Part shown: positions 53,331 through 64,000 of the stretch, piece after piece | How the letters are laid out: each line of letters starts with the position of its first letter | How positions within the stretch are numbered: the stretch's first letter is position 1 | Assembly: GCF_020382885.2 (NCBI RefSeq) | Contig: NC_058499.1 | Span: 14,865,872 to 14,929,871, forward strand | Reading direction: 5' to 3' | Origin: Scatophagus argus | Lineage: Eukaryota; Chordata; Actinopteri; Scatophagidae | DNA length: 64,000 nucleotides | The notes under the pieces: generated by a model | Seen by the model: only the letters and a program-made list of their open reading frames with translations | Databases searched by the model: none | What the model was told of the DNA's origin: nothing | Position numbers and translations under genes: made by a program

Positions 53331-56300
53331 CTACAACTCCATGTCCTGAGCCTCGTCCTCCGAAAAGTCTGACATGGAGCTCTCGGAAGAGGAGTCACCC
53401 CCTCCCTCCTCCTGCTCCTTTAGAGCCTCCTCTGTGGCATACCTTTGGATGTACTCTGAAAAAGACACAGAAAGAGGGAGATGGATCAAGAGTCCATGTG
53501 GCGTCTACAGCACCTTAGCAGCAACAGCTTCACTGACACTTTTACACATCAACAGACAATCTCAGGTCACATATTCAGGAGTTCTCAGATCACGCAGTCT
53601 TCAGACAGGTGAAAAGTCCAGCAGATACAAATGGTAAGATTGGACATCTACTTATCCATGACTACTGAACAAACATAACCTGCTGACAAACATGTCAGAC
53701 AAAGTGCACCTTTCCAATTTGTGCATAAAAAATATGTATCATTTATGGGTTTTTTTTTCAGTAGACTGGTGGAAAAGCTGGTGTGTTGATAAAAATAAAA
53801 GGAAATGGAAACAAAGTAAATATAATCACATACATGAAGCCTGTGACTTAAACATTACTGAGGCCTCCATGAAGAGAAGCAAACATCAGATCTGTGTGGC
53901 CTGATGAGGAGTCTGTAAAGTTCTTCACATTAATACATGAACACAAACGCCACATATTTTCATCATGGTTCCCACTTAGTTCTTCTGAAGTGGTTAAATG
54001 ACACCAGGCCGGAGATAAATCAACTTGTACAATTTGCATCACAGCAGTGGATAGAAACACGCATTAATTCACTTTTCAATTTTTCTCAGCAGATTTTCTG
54101 GAAATTTCCATTTTCACCACATGGGGATGTTGAAATTTCCAGACCAAGTGAGTATGTGGACTTTGTGTTAAGATCATTTTGTCAACTGAAGTATGGGCCT
54201 CACTAAATAATATCTACTTATTGAAAACTGGTAAATGGGTAAAATTTCTGGTTTTACTCTTAATATTATATCTATTCTACCACTAATATTCATGCCTTCT
54301 GTATTAATGCTGACTGTTCTATGTTTGACTTGTCAGGGCAACCTCTGACAGTATGTTGACTGCAAACATGTCTGACATGGCTTATGATAATATCTCAACT
54401 TTATCAGTTTGTGATGAATAGCGGCCCCTAGCTCCTTCCAGTTGAATTCTCAGTTGTAGAAATATTGAGAAAAACAGGGATACTCTACAAAAACCATATG
54501 CTTCTTTTCTTTTCTCAACAGGTCATTTTTCAATTTTCTGCATAAGACACCGGCGTGCTACCTTTGATCTTGTGTTTATAATCCTCTGGCCGGTGCAGGT
54601 ACATGGCAGCTGCATCTCCGTTCAGAGGGTCGATGGGGTTGGGGTAGGCGAGCAGCTGAGGGAGAAACGACTCGAAGATGTTGGTGAGGTCTAGTGGATG
54701 TGGGGAGAAAGATTAGTCAGTACAGAGAACAACAAAGCAGAGAAATACCAGAACTGTCATTACCCCAACACTGAGTCATTCCTTCATGTGTGTAGCTACA
54801 ACACCATCCACTAGAGGTCTCTCTTGTCATTAAATGTTCAAACAGACTGGTTGGTTGTATTGTTTTCTGGTCAGGTGAAGTCAGTCTCGGCACTTGAGAA
54901 TGTGAAGTAAACTGTATCGAGAGCAGATTAACAAGTAAGACTGTGTCCAAACAGGATGCGTTCAGGCGCAACACTGAGTGTTGGCCACCCACATTTTGTT
55001 AGTGCTCAGAACCCAACACGCAATCGTTACTTGATTGCGTAAGGCAGAAACTAGCACCAGTTAAACACAAGCTGTCCCGTGGCCTTGGACAGCTTAGACT
55101 GGACAAATCAATAATTTAAAAACTATTTAAAATGCAGGTGCACCTCAGAAACAAATGGGTGTCGGCTTAACATCAGCCACAAGTGAGGGCGGAAGGGCGA
55201 CAACAATACAGCATTAAGTCTCAGAGCGTTTTTTACATTAAATGTGTTTTGAGAGTAATACAATCAAAACAAGGTCTGAGTCACAAACTGCATGTGTTTT
55301 ATTTAATTTCTGAGACATTCTGAAGTTTTAAGACAGCTTTGACCTTGTTGTGTATCTCATCTCTCTTCCACTGAGGAAGACCTCTTTTAAAATAACTTTC
55401 AGATACATAATTAAACGAGTGCCAGATATTTTAAGGGATAAACGTTGATTAAATATACATATTGAAACTCGCTTTATTCAATATTAGCATGGTTAGGTTT
55501 CAGCAACAATTTAACAAAATCATAATGCTATTTCAGCAAAGGTTCAAACAAGGTTACTGACTGTTTTCTTCCATTTGTTCAACTGTTAGTCATCACTGCT
55601 AAAGATTATCATCTGCGCTTGCTGCTCATCACACCGGTGTCACACTGCCCCCGCAGAACACACAAATACTTATCGGGGTGTTTTTCCATACACAACACAA
55701 CTAAAAACAAACAAAGCTGTAGATCACAAGCAGGCTGAAGAACAAATGAACTTAGACCGAGTCTCTCGTTGTCCCTCATCAGCTGTGATACAAGCTCAGA
55801 CAACCGCGCTTTCTTTAAAACACAGTTTCAGGTTTATTTTAAAACAATGATAAAAAAAAAAACAATACTGTTGAAATATCATCAGTGATATCAGCATGAT
55901 TCACAACTTGCTAAAATGAGGCATGAGTTAATGCATCTGCTGCACATAAAGACCAGAAGACTACAGCCTAAATCTGGAAGACTGTTATGTTCATTGTGAC
56001 ACCCGCTTGAAAAACAGAAACAAAGTGAGAAAAATCCCACGAGTGAGTTCACCACCTCTAAACCTCAGGACATTCTTATCTATCAGCATTCAATGCATGA
56101 CCTTAATACAACCAGCAGTTACCACTAAAGTGTTAGTCGATTAAACAGAGGCACTGCCTGAAGCTGCACAGAAGAGGCATAAGCTGCCCTCTTGGTCGTT
56201 TTTCTTTTTTTAATTTTTCTTTTTAATTGTCCATTACTGTGGGGCAGTTTAACTGAGTGACCGGCGAAGCCACCACACAATGAGAGCTGTGGCTGTGACC

Positions 56301-59300
56301 TACCGTAGAGAGCCGTCCATGTCTGGTTAATGACATCTAAACACACAGTTCCCGACCTGTAAAACAACAAAAACACTGTGAACACAGCATGACAGCCAGG
56401 CAGAGCAAAGTCAACGCAAAGCAGGCTGCAGGGTAAGTGGAAAAACCATCAACTATTCCTCAATCGTATGAATCATGACTTGTGCGTTAAACATGTGGAT
56501 GTGCCACTGTAGAGTAAAATGCAGCAGGCCTACTTACGCTTCATCAATGTTGGGATGAAAGATTTTATTCATGAATCCTGTAAAAAAAAAAAAAAAAAAA
56601 AATCAAAACAGGTTTTAATCATTGTAGACTGCAAAGTGATAACTGATTAGGTTTCAATGCTTTACCAGAACACTTGTAGAAATATTTCATACCTATTGAT
56701 GGTGATTTGAAGGGGTATTTGTCTGGGAGGTCCACCCGCACCTTCCACACTCCTCCTTCATACGCCGCTGCAAATAGAAGATGGATGAATCGACTGAAAC
56801 GCATTCCCAAATTCAAACAGTGACACCAAACCAGCTGATCCAGGACATTAAAATCAATGTTTTAACTCCAAGCTGATTAACTACAGCACAATGGTAAAAT
56901 TCTGCTCCACGAGAGGCACCATGAATGTGAATGTGTAAATTTCAAAGAGGCTCTTACTTCCAGGTGGTCCATGGAACTTGACCACAAACTCATTGAGTCC
57001 ACTGAGGATGGTGACCTCATGCTTGCTCTCAATGCTGACGGCTGGTTAAGGAAAAGGCAACAGCACAAAAACAAGCAACAGGAGAGACAGAGACTTCAAA
57101 CAGAAGCAAACAACAAAAATGATGCTGCTGTGTCTAAATTTTAAGTTGAGCAAGCTGTCTCTTTCTTTCTCTGCGTCTGTGCAGAGGTCAAACACCAGAT
57201 CAATAAAATGAACTCAACCAACAGACAGAAGGTCCACTTAAAACAAAACAACCTCACACTCAGCACAGGACCACAGCTCAAGTTAACAACTAGACTACAG
57301 ACAATGCCAATGATCACATCTTCACTTTTCTGAATGTACAGAAAGAAGCAAACTTCAACTGTCCATCTGAAAGCAAACATCATCAGTGGCTGATCAGTCA
57401 ATCCCTACAAGCATACTCAAAAGAGAAAACAATACTGATTGCACAGGTTGCTGATTGCACCAACTATCAAACACTCAGGATATTATGTAGAAATGTGGTG
57501 CCTCCAGCCTGCTAACTGACTGATGGAAACTTTCATCTGTTTTGCAGGTAACTTCAGTTAGAGAGGACGCAAGGCGGGGAGGATGTGTCATAATCACAGT
57601 GTGTGGTGACAGCAGAAAGGCTGAGTGTATTCAATCAACAACTGTGCAAGTCTGACAAAATGACAGACGGAGAAAAATAACCCACAAAGACCTCACAAGG
57701 AACCGTCACGTCCTGTTTCATCAACCTGCCATAAATCCTTCTGTCATCTCGTGCAGAGTGATCTAACCAAGGTAACATAAGGATGCTAATTTAGCCCAAC
57801 AGCTGGAGCACAAATAACAGCCCTACATAGCTGGATTACATAAATGCCAGGAGGCACAAAAAACTGTAAACATATGATGGTTTAAAAAGCTCAGTTAGTC
57901 AATAGAAAGAGGTCTGCAGACCACTGACCAAGAAGACACACCATCTCTAAATGTGATGTGAGGCAATGGGTCCTATAAATAAAACCTGTTACAGACTTGT
58001 GCAGTAAAAATATCCATCAGTCTCTTATGCCTTTCCCCAGGGGTTGTCCATAGGAACCCAAGCATATGCTCACTCAAGAGTAATGTAACCACAGAAGGGA
58101 AAAGCTTTATTTTGGTCAAAGCTCAAGCTCCACTACAATTTATCTTCTGAAGCAAAGTTCCTATGACTTTTAGAGTATGTCTGATCCAATCCCAACTGTG
58201 CAATTACACATTTAAAGGACAAAATCAACTGACCTGCACTCAGAACATATGGCAGTACATTTGGTCCAGCCCGACGTACGTGTGCTGGACTACAGTGATG
58301 TTGTTTGTGTGCATTCAGAAAGACCAAAGAGTAAGCTCTGTAAGCAGCAGTGACAGCAGGCCACAATCAGCAGTGCTCTGTCACAGCAGTTCAATCTAAC
58401 ACTTTGATTTAAAGCCACAATGTGAAAATATGCATGTCATCTCCTGTTAAAACAGCAGTACTACAGTCAGGACTGAGATCTGCTCAAAGAAGATCCAGAA
58501 CTGATGTGTCTCAACATACTTTCCTTAGTGACTCTCGCTATGTATTGTTAGATTTCTTATCCATATTTTCCAATGAAGTCAATAAAACAAAACAATAGTA
58601 ACTATGACAAAAATTAGTCTATTTGTATTTTTCCTATGTTTGAATATTTTTCATAGACACGGCTGTGCGTAATGTATGTTACCATCACCATGCAACACTG
58701 CCTTGTTATACTCAGGCGTACATAAATTGTATTAAATATGGAAACTTAAGAAAGGGAAGTATAAAATTGCTATGAGTGACTCATGGAGACTGATTAAAAA
58801 TGTGAATGTTTCCCTAACCCAGCAATAGGCCAAATTTTCTATTTTCAAACTGATTGCGTCTAAGTCCAAAAAAATGTTTTTACATAAAACTCAAACTTTC
58901 CAACAACTTAAAAATTTTCTTTAAATAAGATTTTAAGTAGATAAGTTTTTTAAGATAAGTTTTATGCACTATAAAGGATTTTTTTTTTTTTTAAACACAT
59001 TTAAGCCTTAATGTGCTCACTTATAAAGGACTAAAGCTGTGCTCACTGTGTGTGGGGTTTCAACGATTAATTCCATTCTCAATTATCATTTCAATAACTT
59101 TTTTGATTAATCACTTAGTCTATGAAATGTAAAGAAAACTGTAAAACATCCTCACCATAATTCCCAGGTTGGCTCTTGAAGCTGCTTGTTTTCTCTGAGC
59201 CAAGCTTACAAAAGAAATAAAAATGAGCAAACGACTGAAATTTATCAGTAATCAACAGATTGTTTCAGCACCACTTGTGGATTTGCTCTACAGACTCTGG

Positions 59301-60702
59301 TTCTGCTGGGGTACAAGCAACATGTTCACACATTAAGCGTCAGTCATGCTACAGCATATAGCTGTCCCTGCCACGGACTGGATGTTCCCAGCCCCCATTG
59401 TTGCATGTGCCCGCACAGCACGCTTGTTGTTCCTCGATCAGCTGTGTGTGAAGCTCCGCCTTTTACCATGTTCCGGATGGTAACAGGCTGACCAATCAGA
59501 GAGCAGCATCTAGCTGCAGGATAAAAACAAAACAATTCACCTCACGCTGTCCCTTCATGCAACTTCAGCTGATAGGTGCAAATCATCATCAATAACACAA
59601 AAACATATATTCGGCGGATACTTACTAAACAAACACCAATAAACAAGCATAACATCACGTGAAACTGCATCTTAAAGAGAGTGGTGTTATTGAGAAAAAA
59701 ATAATAATTAAAAGGATAAGCCATCCATTGACTTGTTTTTATTTTTAGCATCACAAAACTGAGATAAAATCATATTTCGGCTTCATAATTTTCCACACCA
59801 TTACAGCCATAATTTGTGGGAAAATGCGCCAGTCGTGACTTACTTAATATGAATACAATTTACATTATGTTTATCTCTGATTTCTATTTGACGAACAATT
59901 TAAAAAGCACAAAGGGTAAAAATCTGGCTCCTCTGTTCACTGACATTAATTTATGTAGTTATCTGTCTACTTTGCAGGTATGGTTTGTCAAATATCGTCT
60001 CTGTTGCGCTACATCGACCCTGTTTGTTCCCCTTTGGTGATAGCATGCTACACAGCTAGCTACCTTGACGTTAACGTTACAAAATCATGAAAAAAATGAC
60101 GTGTCTTTGCAAAGAAACGTTTCCAAAATGCAAAAGAGTCCTCTCTAATCGTTCACATTGTGTTGTCAGTCCGATGGGACCACATATTAATGGATAACAG
60201 GCTAACTTCCGAGCTGAGGCTAACAATATTCAAAGCGAACACAGAGTTTTATTGCGACAGATCCCAGTGCTAATTCGCAATTCATACAAACAAGAAGAGC
60301 GTTGCTAATGTGTTAGCGAGCGAACGCGGGCTAACAGGCAACTGAGTTCATACAAATAACGTTAACTACATGTGTAGCTTCATCGCCATTCTGCTAACTC
60401 AACAGTGAGCAAGCTAACCGTAGAATCTAACGTTAGACACAGAGCTACACATTCACATCAAAGTGTTTAGCGTTACACACTTTTCACAAAATCTATCAAC
60501 CTCTCATAGCAGCTAGCCACATACGTGCTTACAGCAGCCATCGGGAACAAATGCTGTAATTCACCAACATTAGAGAGCTGACAATTATTACAAAACAAGA
60601 CATTTGATTTGGTTATTCGGGACTGTTGTTTAAGCTCTGCAAAGGATACAGTTTCACCACGTCGGTATCCATTCGTCTCTTGCCCGGACTTGGAGACGAC
60701 AT
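53331..60702 (-). CDS. ube2h: Ubiquitin-conjugating enzyme E2 H, complete, 7 exons
   Basis: E2 enzyme that accepts ubiquitin on its active cysteine and serves the CTLH/GID E3 ligase. Exons on the minus strand, 5' to 3': 60650-60702, 56958-57034, 56693-56767, 56538-56577, 56304-56356, 54562-54690, 53331-53455 (53, 77, 75, 40, 53, 129, 125 nt). The total is 552 nt and 183 aa, identical in length to human UBE2H, with all phases consistent and GT-AG splicing. Visible are the [18 protein letters not shown] start, [19 protein letters not shown], the HPN motif in IFHPNIDEA, the catalytic cysteine in [13 protein letters not shown], and the acidic C-terminal tail [19 protein letters not shown]. Differences from human are small (for example FHGPPGTAY for FYGPQGTPY). 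The acceptor of exon 4 has an uninterrupted T21 tract on the transcript strand. Confidence 0.97.
56582..56602. repeat. A21 homopolymer forming the polypyrimidine tract of a ube2h acceptor
   Basis: On the minus strand it is T21 directly before ACAG of the 40-nt ube2h exon 4. It is likely to be length-variable between individuals. Confidence 0.85.
57035..60649 (-). other. ube2h first intron
   Basis: A 3.6-kb intron separating the 53-nt first exon from exon 2. No embedded gene is supported. Like other vertebrate UBE2H genes, it isolates the first 17 codons in a promoter-proximal exon. Confidence 0.7.
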
Positions 60703-60959
60703 TTTTGTATTTCTTTCAGAAGTGATCTAAAATACTGCGTCGATGAGGCTACCTCAACCTTACAGCTGGAAAATGCCTGCAAGCCCTCTGGACTGTGTCA
60801 ACAGCCTCCCAACAATGTCCATAAACAAGATCCTAGCTGCAACATCGCCCACTTTTTCTCCTCTCCGTAGACCTTCAGTGTTTCCCTGACCAGCTCTGCC
60901 TAGTTGAGTCCTGTCCTGAAGACTCTCTCTGCCAGTGACATCAACCTCCAGCGTCCAGA

Positions 60960-63500
60960 CTGAGGAGAGGAGAGGAGGGGCTCAGGTATAGAAATACACT
61001 CCACAGAACACAACCACACTATTAGTATGTTGTTCGTGTACACGTAAAGGTGCTGTGATCATTGCTGTAAAGATAAAAGTCGACTTTTAAATATAAAATT
61101 TGCGTCTAACTTTTAAGAAAATTTGTGTGGCTGGTCAAATAGTGCTCAAAGAAGAGCGTGCCTACCTATTATGCCTACATCTATGATGAAGTTAGCTTTA
61201 TTATTGGAAGGTTTAAACCAGTACTTCAGGCCAGTTTCTTCAGAGGCACTATGTCCAAAAATGAAATGAATTATAAATATGAATAGTTTAGGCTGTTATC
61301 CCACACACTATTTTGGTAAATATCAATTGGTGAAGAAATAACATGTCCAGCGCAGTCACCAAAAGATAATACAGTGGTTGGTTTATAAGTTACATCTAAA
61401 ACTAATGCAGCCTGTTACAATAGTCCTGCGATAAAGCCTACTTTGATAAAGATTAGAATGTTTATTTGTATGGTGAAACTGTTGCAGAGGTGTTGTTTTA
61501 GAGAGCTGCTGATTTTTGCTCTCCTGACTATACGTGTGTGTGTGTTTTACCTGTATATTTAAATACAGATTTTCCAAGGACTACTGGCAAGTACAATAAA
61601 CAATAAATAGCATTTATCATAATAATTAACACTCAATGAGCTCAGGTCATGAAAAATCTTGTTCCACATAATTTTGTTTGAAAGGAGTTCCTAAATTATA
61701 GCTAAAATCTTCCATGTCCATGTCGTGTCCATGTCTGCAATAGTGTGTTTGTGTGTAAATGTAAACAAAATGCACATGAAAATACATTTGAGATATGTTT
61801 AAAAGTCAATTCTTCTTAATTCCTAAGTCACATATGCTTCGAAAGTCTCACCTGACCTGAAGTGGGTCTTTGGTGGTATTATATGATCTCTGACGGATGA
61901 CGGATGTTACTTACCTCTTTCCAAAGTACATAGACATGACAAAGCTCAGGTCATAAAACTATGTACAAAGTCACTCTTTAGTTCAAGTCATGTAACTTGA
62001 CTCCAAACGTGTGCATATAAAGACACTAAAAACATCATGCATTGCAGACTCTGTCCATAAAGGTTTGGTTTATAGGTGTACATGTTGAGACTGAGACTTT
62101 TAACTTTATGTGTATGTAGCTCAAAATATTTCTTTAAAATTTTCTGGTAAAATTATTTCAAAGTTGAATTGCCATGTTCTCAAAGGCTGTCTATTGGCCC
62201 TTTCATGTTTCTAGGTTAATACAAATACAGTAACTCTTTGTTAAGCCTATCTTTTTATCTTTCAGATTTAAACATTCAGAATGTTGCTATCAAGTCCTGA
62301 TCGCTACGAATCTCTGAGTAGATCACCAAATGGAACAAAAAGTTGATGACTCATCTCGTGTTTGATCTCATTAACACAGCTGCAGGTCATTGTTCAGGAA
62401 AGTCTTACTGTCGGTGAGACCTCACAGAGTGCCTTCATCGCCTACTTGTTAACATTTTAGTCACAAAGTCTCAAATCAGAAGGACAATTTTTCAATTTCA
62501 AGTTGATTATCTCAGCTGAATCAGGTTAGGAGTGCAATCCCAGTGTGCCACAAAAGTTATTTTACAACAACCGTAGGGTCTTGACAGGCAGAGGGGGTCT
62601 TAAATGTTAAATATTAACATGATTGAATGTATACAGTAAAAGAAACACTTATGCTGTAAGGTGTTTATACTCTTATGTTGAACGTGTGAACTGCAGAGAA
62701 TGAACACTGAATAGACAAACAAAAGAGCATGTTTAAGCCAATCTTTTCATGATCATTATTTGGCTTTCATACAGTCTATGTGAAAAAAGCCATAGCAGGT
62801 TGTCATGGGATTGGTCTGTTTGTTCTGTTTTGCTCCTTCAGCCTATCCCATTGGACTTGAAATCCAGATTACCACACGTCAGCAAATCAGCCCCCGAAGA
62901 TCTGGGGTAAAGGTTGACTCTATGTTCAGTTGATCAAAAGGAGTCGGCCCAAATGCCCCTTTCTCTCAGAGTAACTAAATGGTTGTCCATTGTTTAAGCT
63001 GTACAGTAAATTTTTGTTCATATCTTGCAAACAAATGAATCTGTAAATAGACAAATAAGAGAGCCATAAAATCAATCAGTGATAATAAGTTAATCGTTTG
63101 TGTGAATTTTTCTGTCACAAATCACAAACATTCATTGGTTTCAGCTTCTTATTTGTGGGAATTTGTTTCTCTTTGTATTATAGTCTTATACTGTTAACTG
63201 GACAAAAACAAAAAAAAGCAATTTGAAGATGGCACCTTAGGCTCGGGAGATTGTGACAGGTATTTTCACTATTTTCTGATATTTTCAAGCAAAATAATTT
63301 GTAAAATCATCGATAATGAAAGAAATATTTTTATATTTCTATTATAATTTTTTTTCGAGCAATCTATGACTTCTAGTCAGGAAGCAAGCGAATGATTTGT
63401 ATACTTATTAACCACATACACCATGTAAAGCCTTTTACCTGTTCTTTACACGGCGTGCCAAACACTTAGGGCCACTGCAGGTTTTTTATACCTACAAACA
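60960..63500. other. Intergenic stretch between ube2h and the next gene
   Basis: AT-rich sequence with no supported exon, RNA gene or recognisable repeat. The two flanking genes are divergently transcribed (ube2h minus, next gene plus), so regulatory elements for both may lie here, but none is identified. Confidence 0.4.
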
Positions 63501-63546
63501 CCTCCATGTGGCTTTTGAAAGGGACGTGAAGGGCCCCCCTCCTCTG

Positions 63547-63551
63547 ATTGG
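63547..63551 (+). promoter_or_regulatory. Inverted CCAAT box upstream of the last gene
   Basis: ATTGG in CTGATTGGTC, about 200 nt upstream of the ATG at 63748, within a locally GC-richer stretch. This is consistent with a housekeeping promoter. Matched by eye. Confidence 0.35.
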
Positions 63552-63747
63552 TCAAATCAGGCCAGCTGGCAGTGACGCTGCGGGTAGCAGCAGGTGTGGA
63601 CGGTCAGTACAGCGTTTCTTTATTTTGGTGGGTTCGCCGGAGCTCGCAGTCTCATGCCACCACGTTCTTGGTCAAACGTGGTCACACTGAAGCCGGTCCT
63701 TTTCCAGGTCTGGGAGTGAACCCCGTCTTTTGTGGTTCCCTGTCGAG

Positions 63748-63832
63748 ATGTCTTCGGCCGAACGTGACGGAACCCTCAGTCAACTCAACAAGTTTGAGAA
63801 ACTGTCGTGGAGGCCCTTCATCCGCGACTCAG
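63748..63832 (+). CDS. klhdc10: First coding exon, probably kelch domain-containing 10 (runs off the window)
   Basis: ATG in GAGATGTC opens MSSAERDGTLSQLNKFEKLS followed by WRPFIRDSG, ending in phase 1 at CTCAG/GTTTGT. Upstream sequence is promoter-like. The LN-x-F-x-x-LS-x-RP pattern resembles the KLHDC10 N-terminus (LNRFVQLSGRP), and KLHDC10 lies beside UBE2H and ZC3HC1 on human 7q32. KLHDC10 is a substrate receptor of a CUL2 ubiquitin ligase. Only this exon is in the window, so the kelch repeats that would settle it are not seen. Confidence 0.45.
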
Positions 63833-64000
63833 GTTTGTAAACAGCAGAGAGCAAGCGGCCTAATGCAATCGTCAGTGCAAAGCGTGGACCAAAGGTAGGT
63901 GTAGGTGACGAGGCTCATTGTTGATTATGGCTTTGTGTGCAGCAGGATGCTCATTTGAACTAGCGGTATGGTGTATCACCGCTGCGGCACACAGGCCAAA

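Overview
The window is from a ray-finned fish, most likely a percomorph teleost. It has compact vertebrate genes with GT-AG introns, long runs of (CA)n, (GA)n and (TC)n, and several dispersed repeats typical of spiny-rayed fish. The gene set (gnai1, chrm2, ahcyl2, the mir-183/96/182 cluster, ube2h and a probable klhdc10 first exon) corresponds to human chromosome 7q loci. It therefore looks like a teleost copy of the 7q block. The human neighbours strip2, smkr1 and nrf1, expected between ahcyl2 and the microRNA cluster, are not recognisable here.

Layout. 1-4.9 kb is non-coding and repeat-bearing. 5.7-13.75 kb (minus) holds gnai1, complete in 8 coding exons giving 354 aa, with its promoter at about 13.75-14.15 kb. 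15.15-16.7 kb (minus) holds the 3' exons of a gene I cannot name. 18.5-18.9 kb (plus) holds a CpG-containing 125-codon open frame of unknown status. 22.6-24 kb is a repeat nest (SINE-like tail plus a LINE reverse transcriptase relic). 26.87-29.58 kb (plus) holds a muscarinic M2-type receptor in 3 coding exons. 33.05-41.39 kb (plus) holds ahcyl2 in 17 coding exons, with an extra or alternative 5' exon at 34.85-34.96 kb and one GC-AG intron. 46.63-47.14 kb (minus) holds the hairpins of the miR-183/96/182 sensory-organ cluster, in the order 183-96-182. 53.33-60.70 kb (minus) holds ube2h, complete in 7 exons giving 183 aa. 63.75-63.83 kb (plus) holds a first coding exon running off the window, probably klhdc10.

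How the genes relate. gnai1 and chrm2 belong to one signalling axis: M2 receptors couple to Gi alpha subunits. ahcyl2 encodes an IRBIT-family protein acting on IP3 receptors and ion transporters. ube2h encodes the E2 enzyme of the GID/CTLH ubiquitin ligase. Their proximity is inherited synteny rather than an operon. The three microRNAs share a strand and close spacing, so one primary transcript is likely.

All exon boundaries were read by eye from splice consensus, reading phase and recollection of the protein families. No alignment or database search was run. I did not find a wholly new system. The items most worth follow-up are the unnamed gene at 15.15-16.7 kb, the 18.5 kb open frame, the candidate exons at 44.27 and 49.16 kb, and the coding introns of the M2 receptor.
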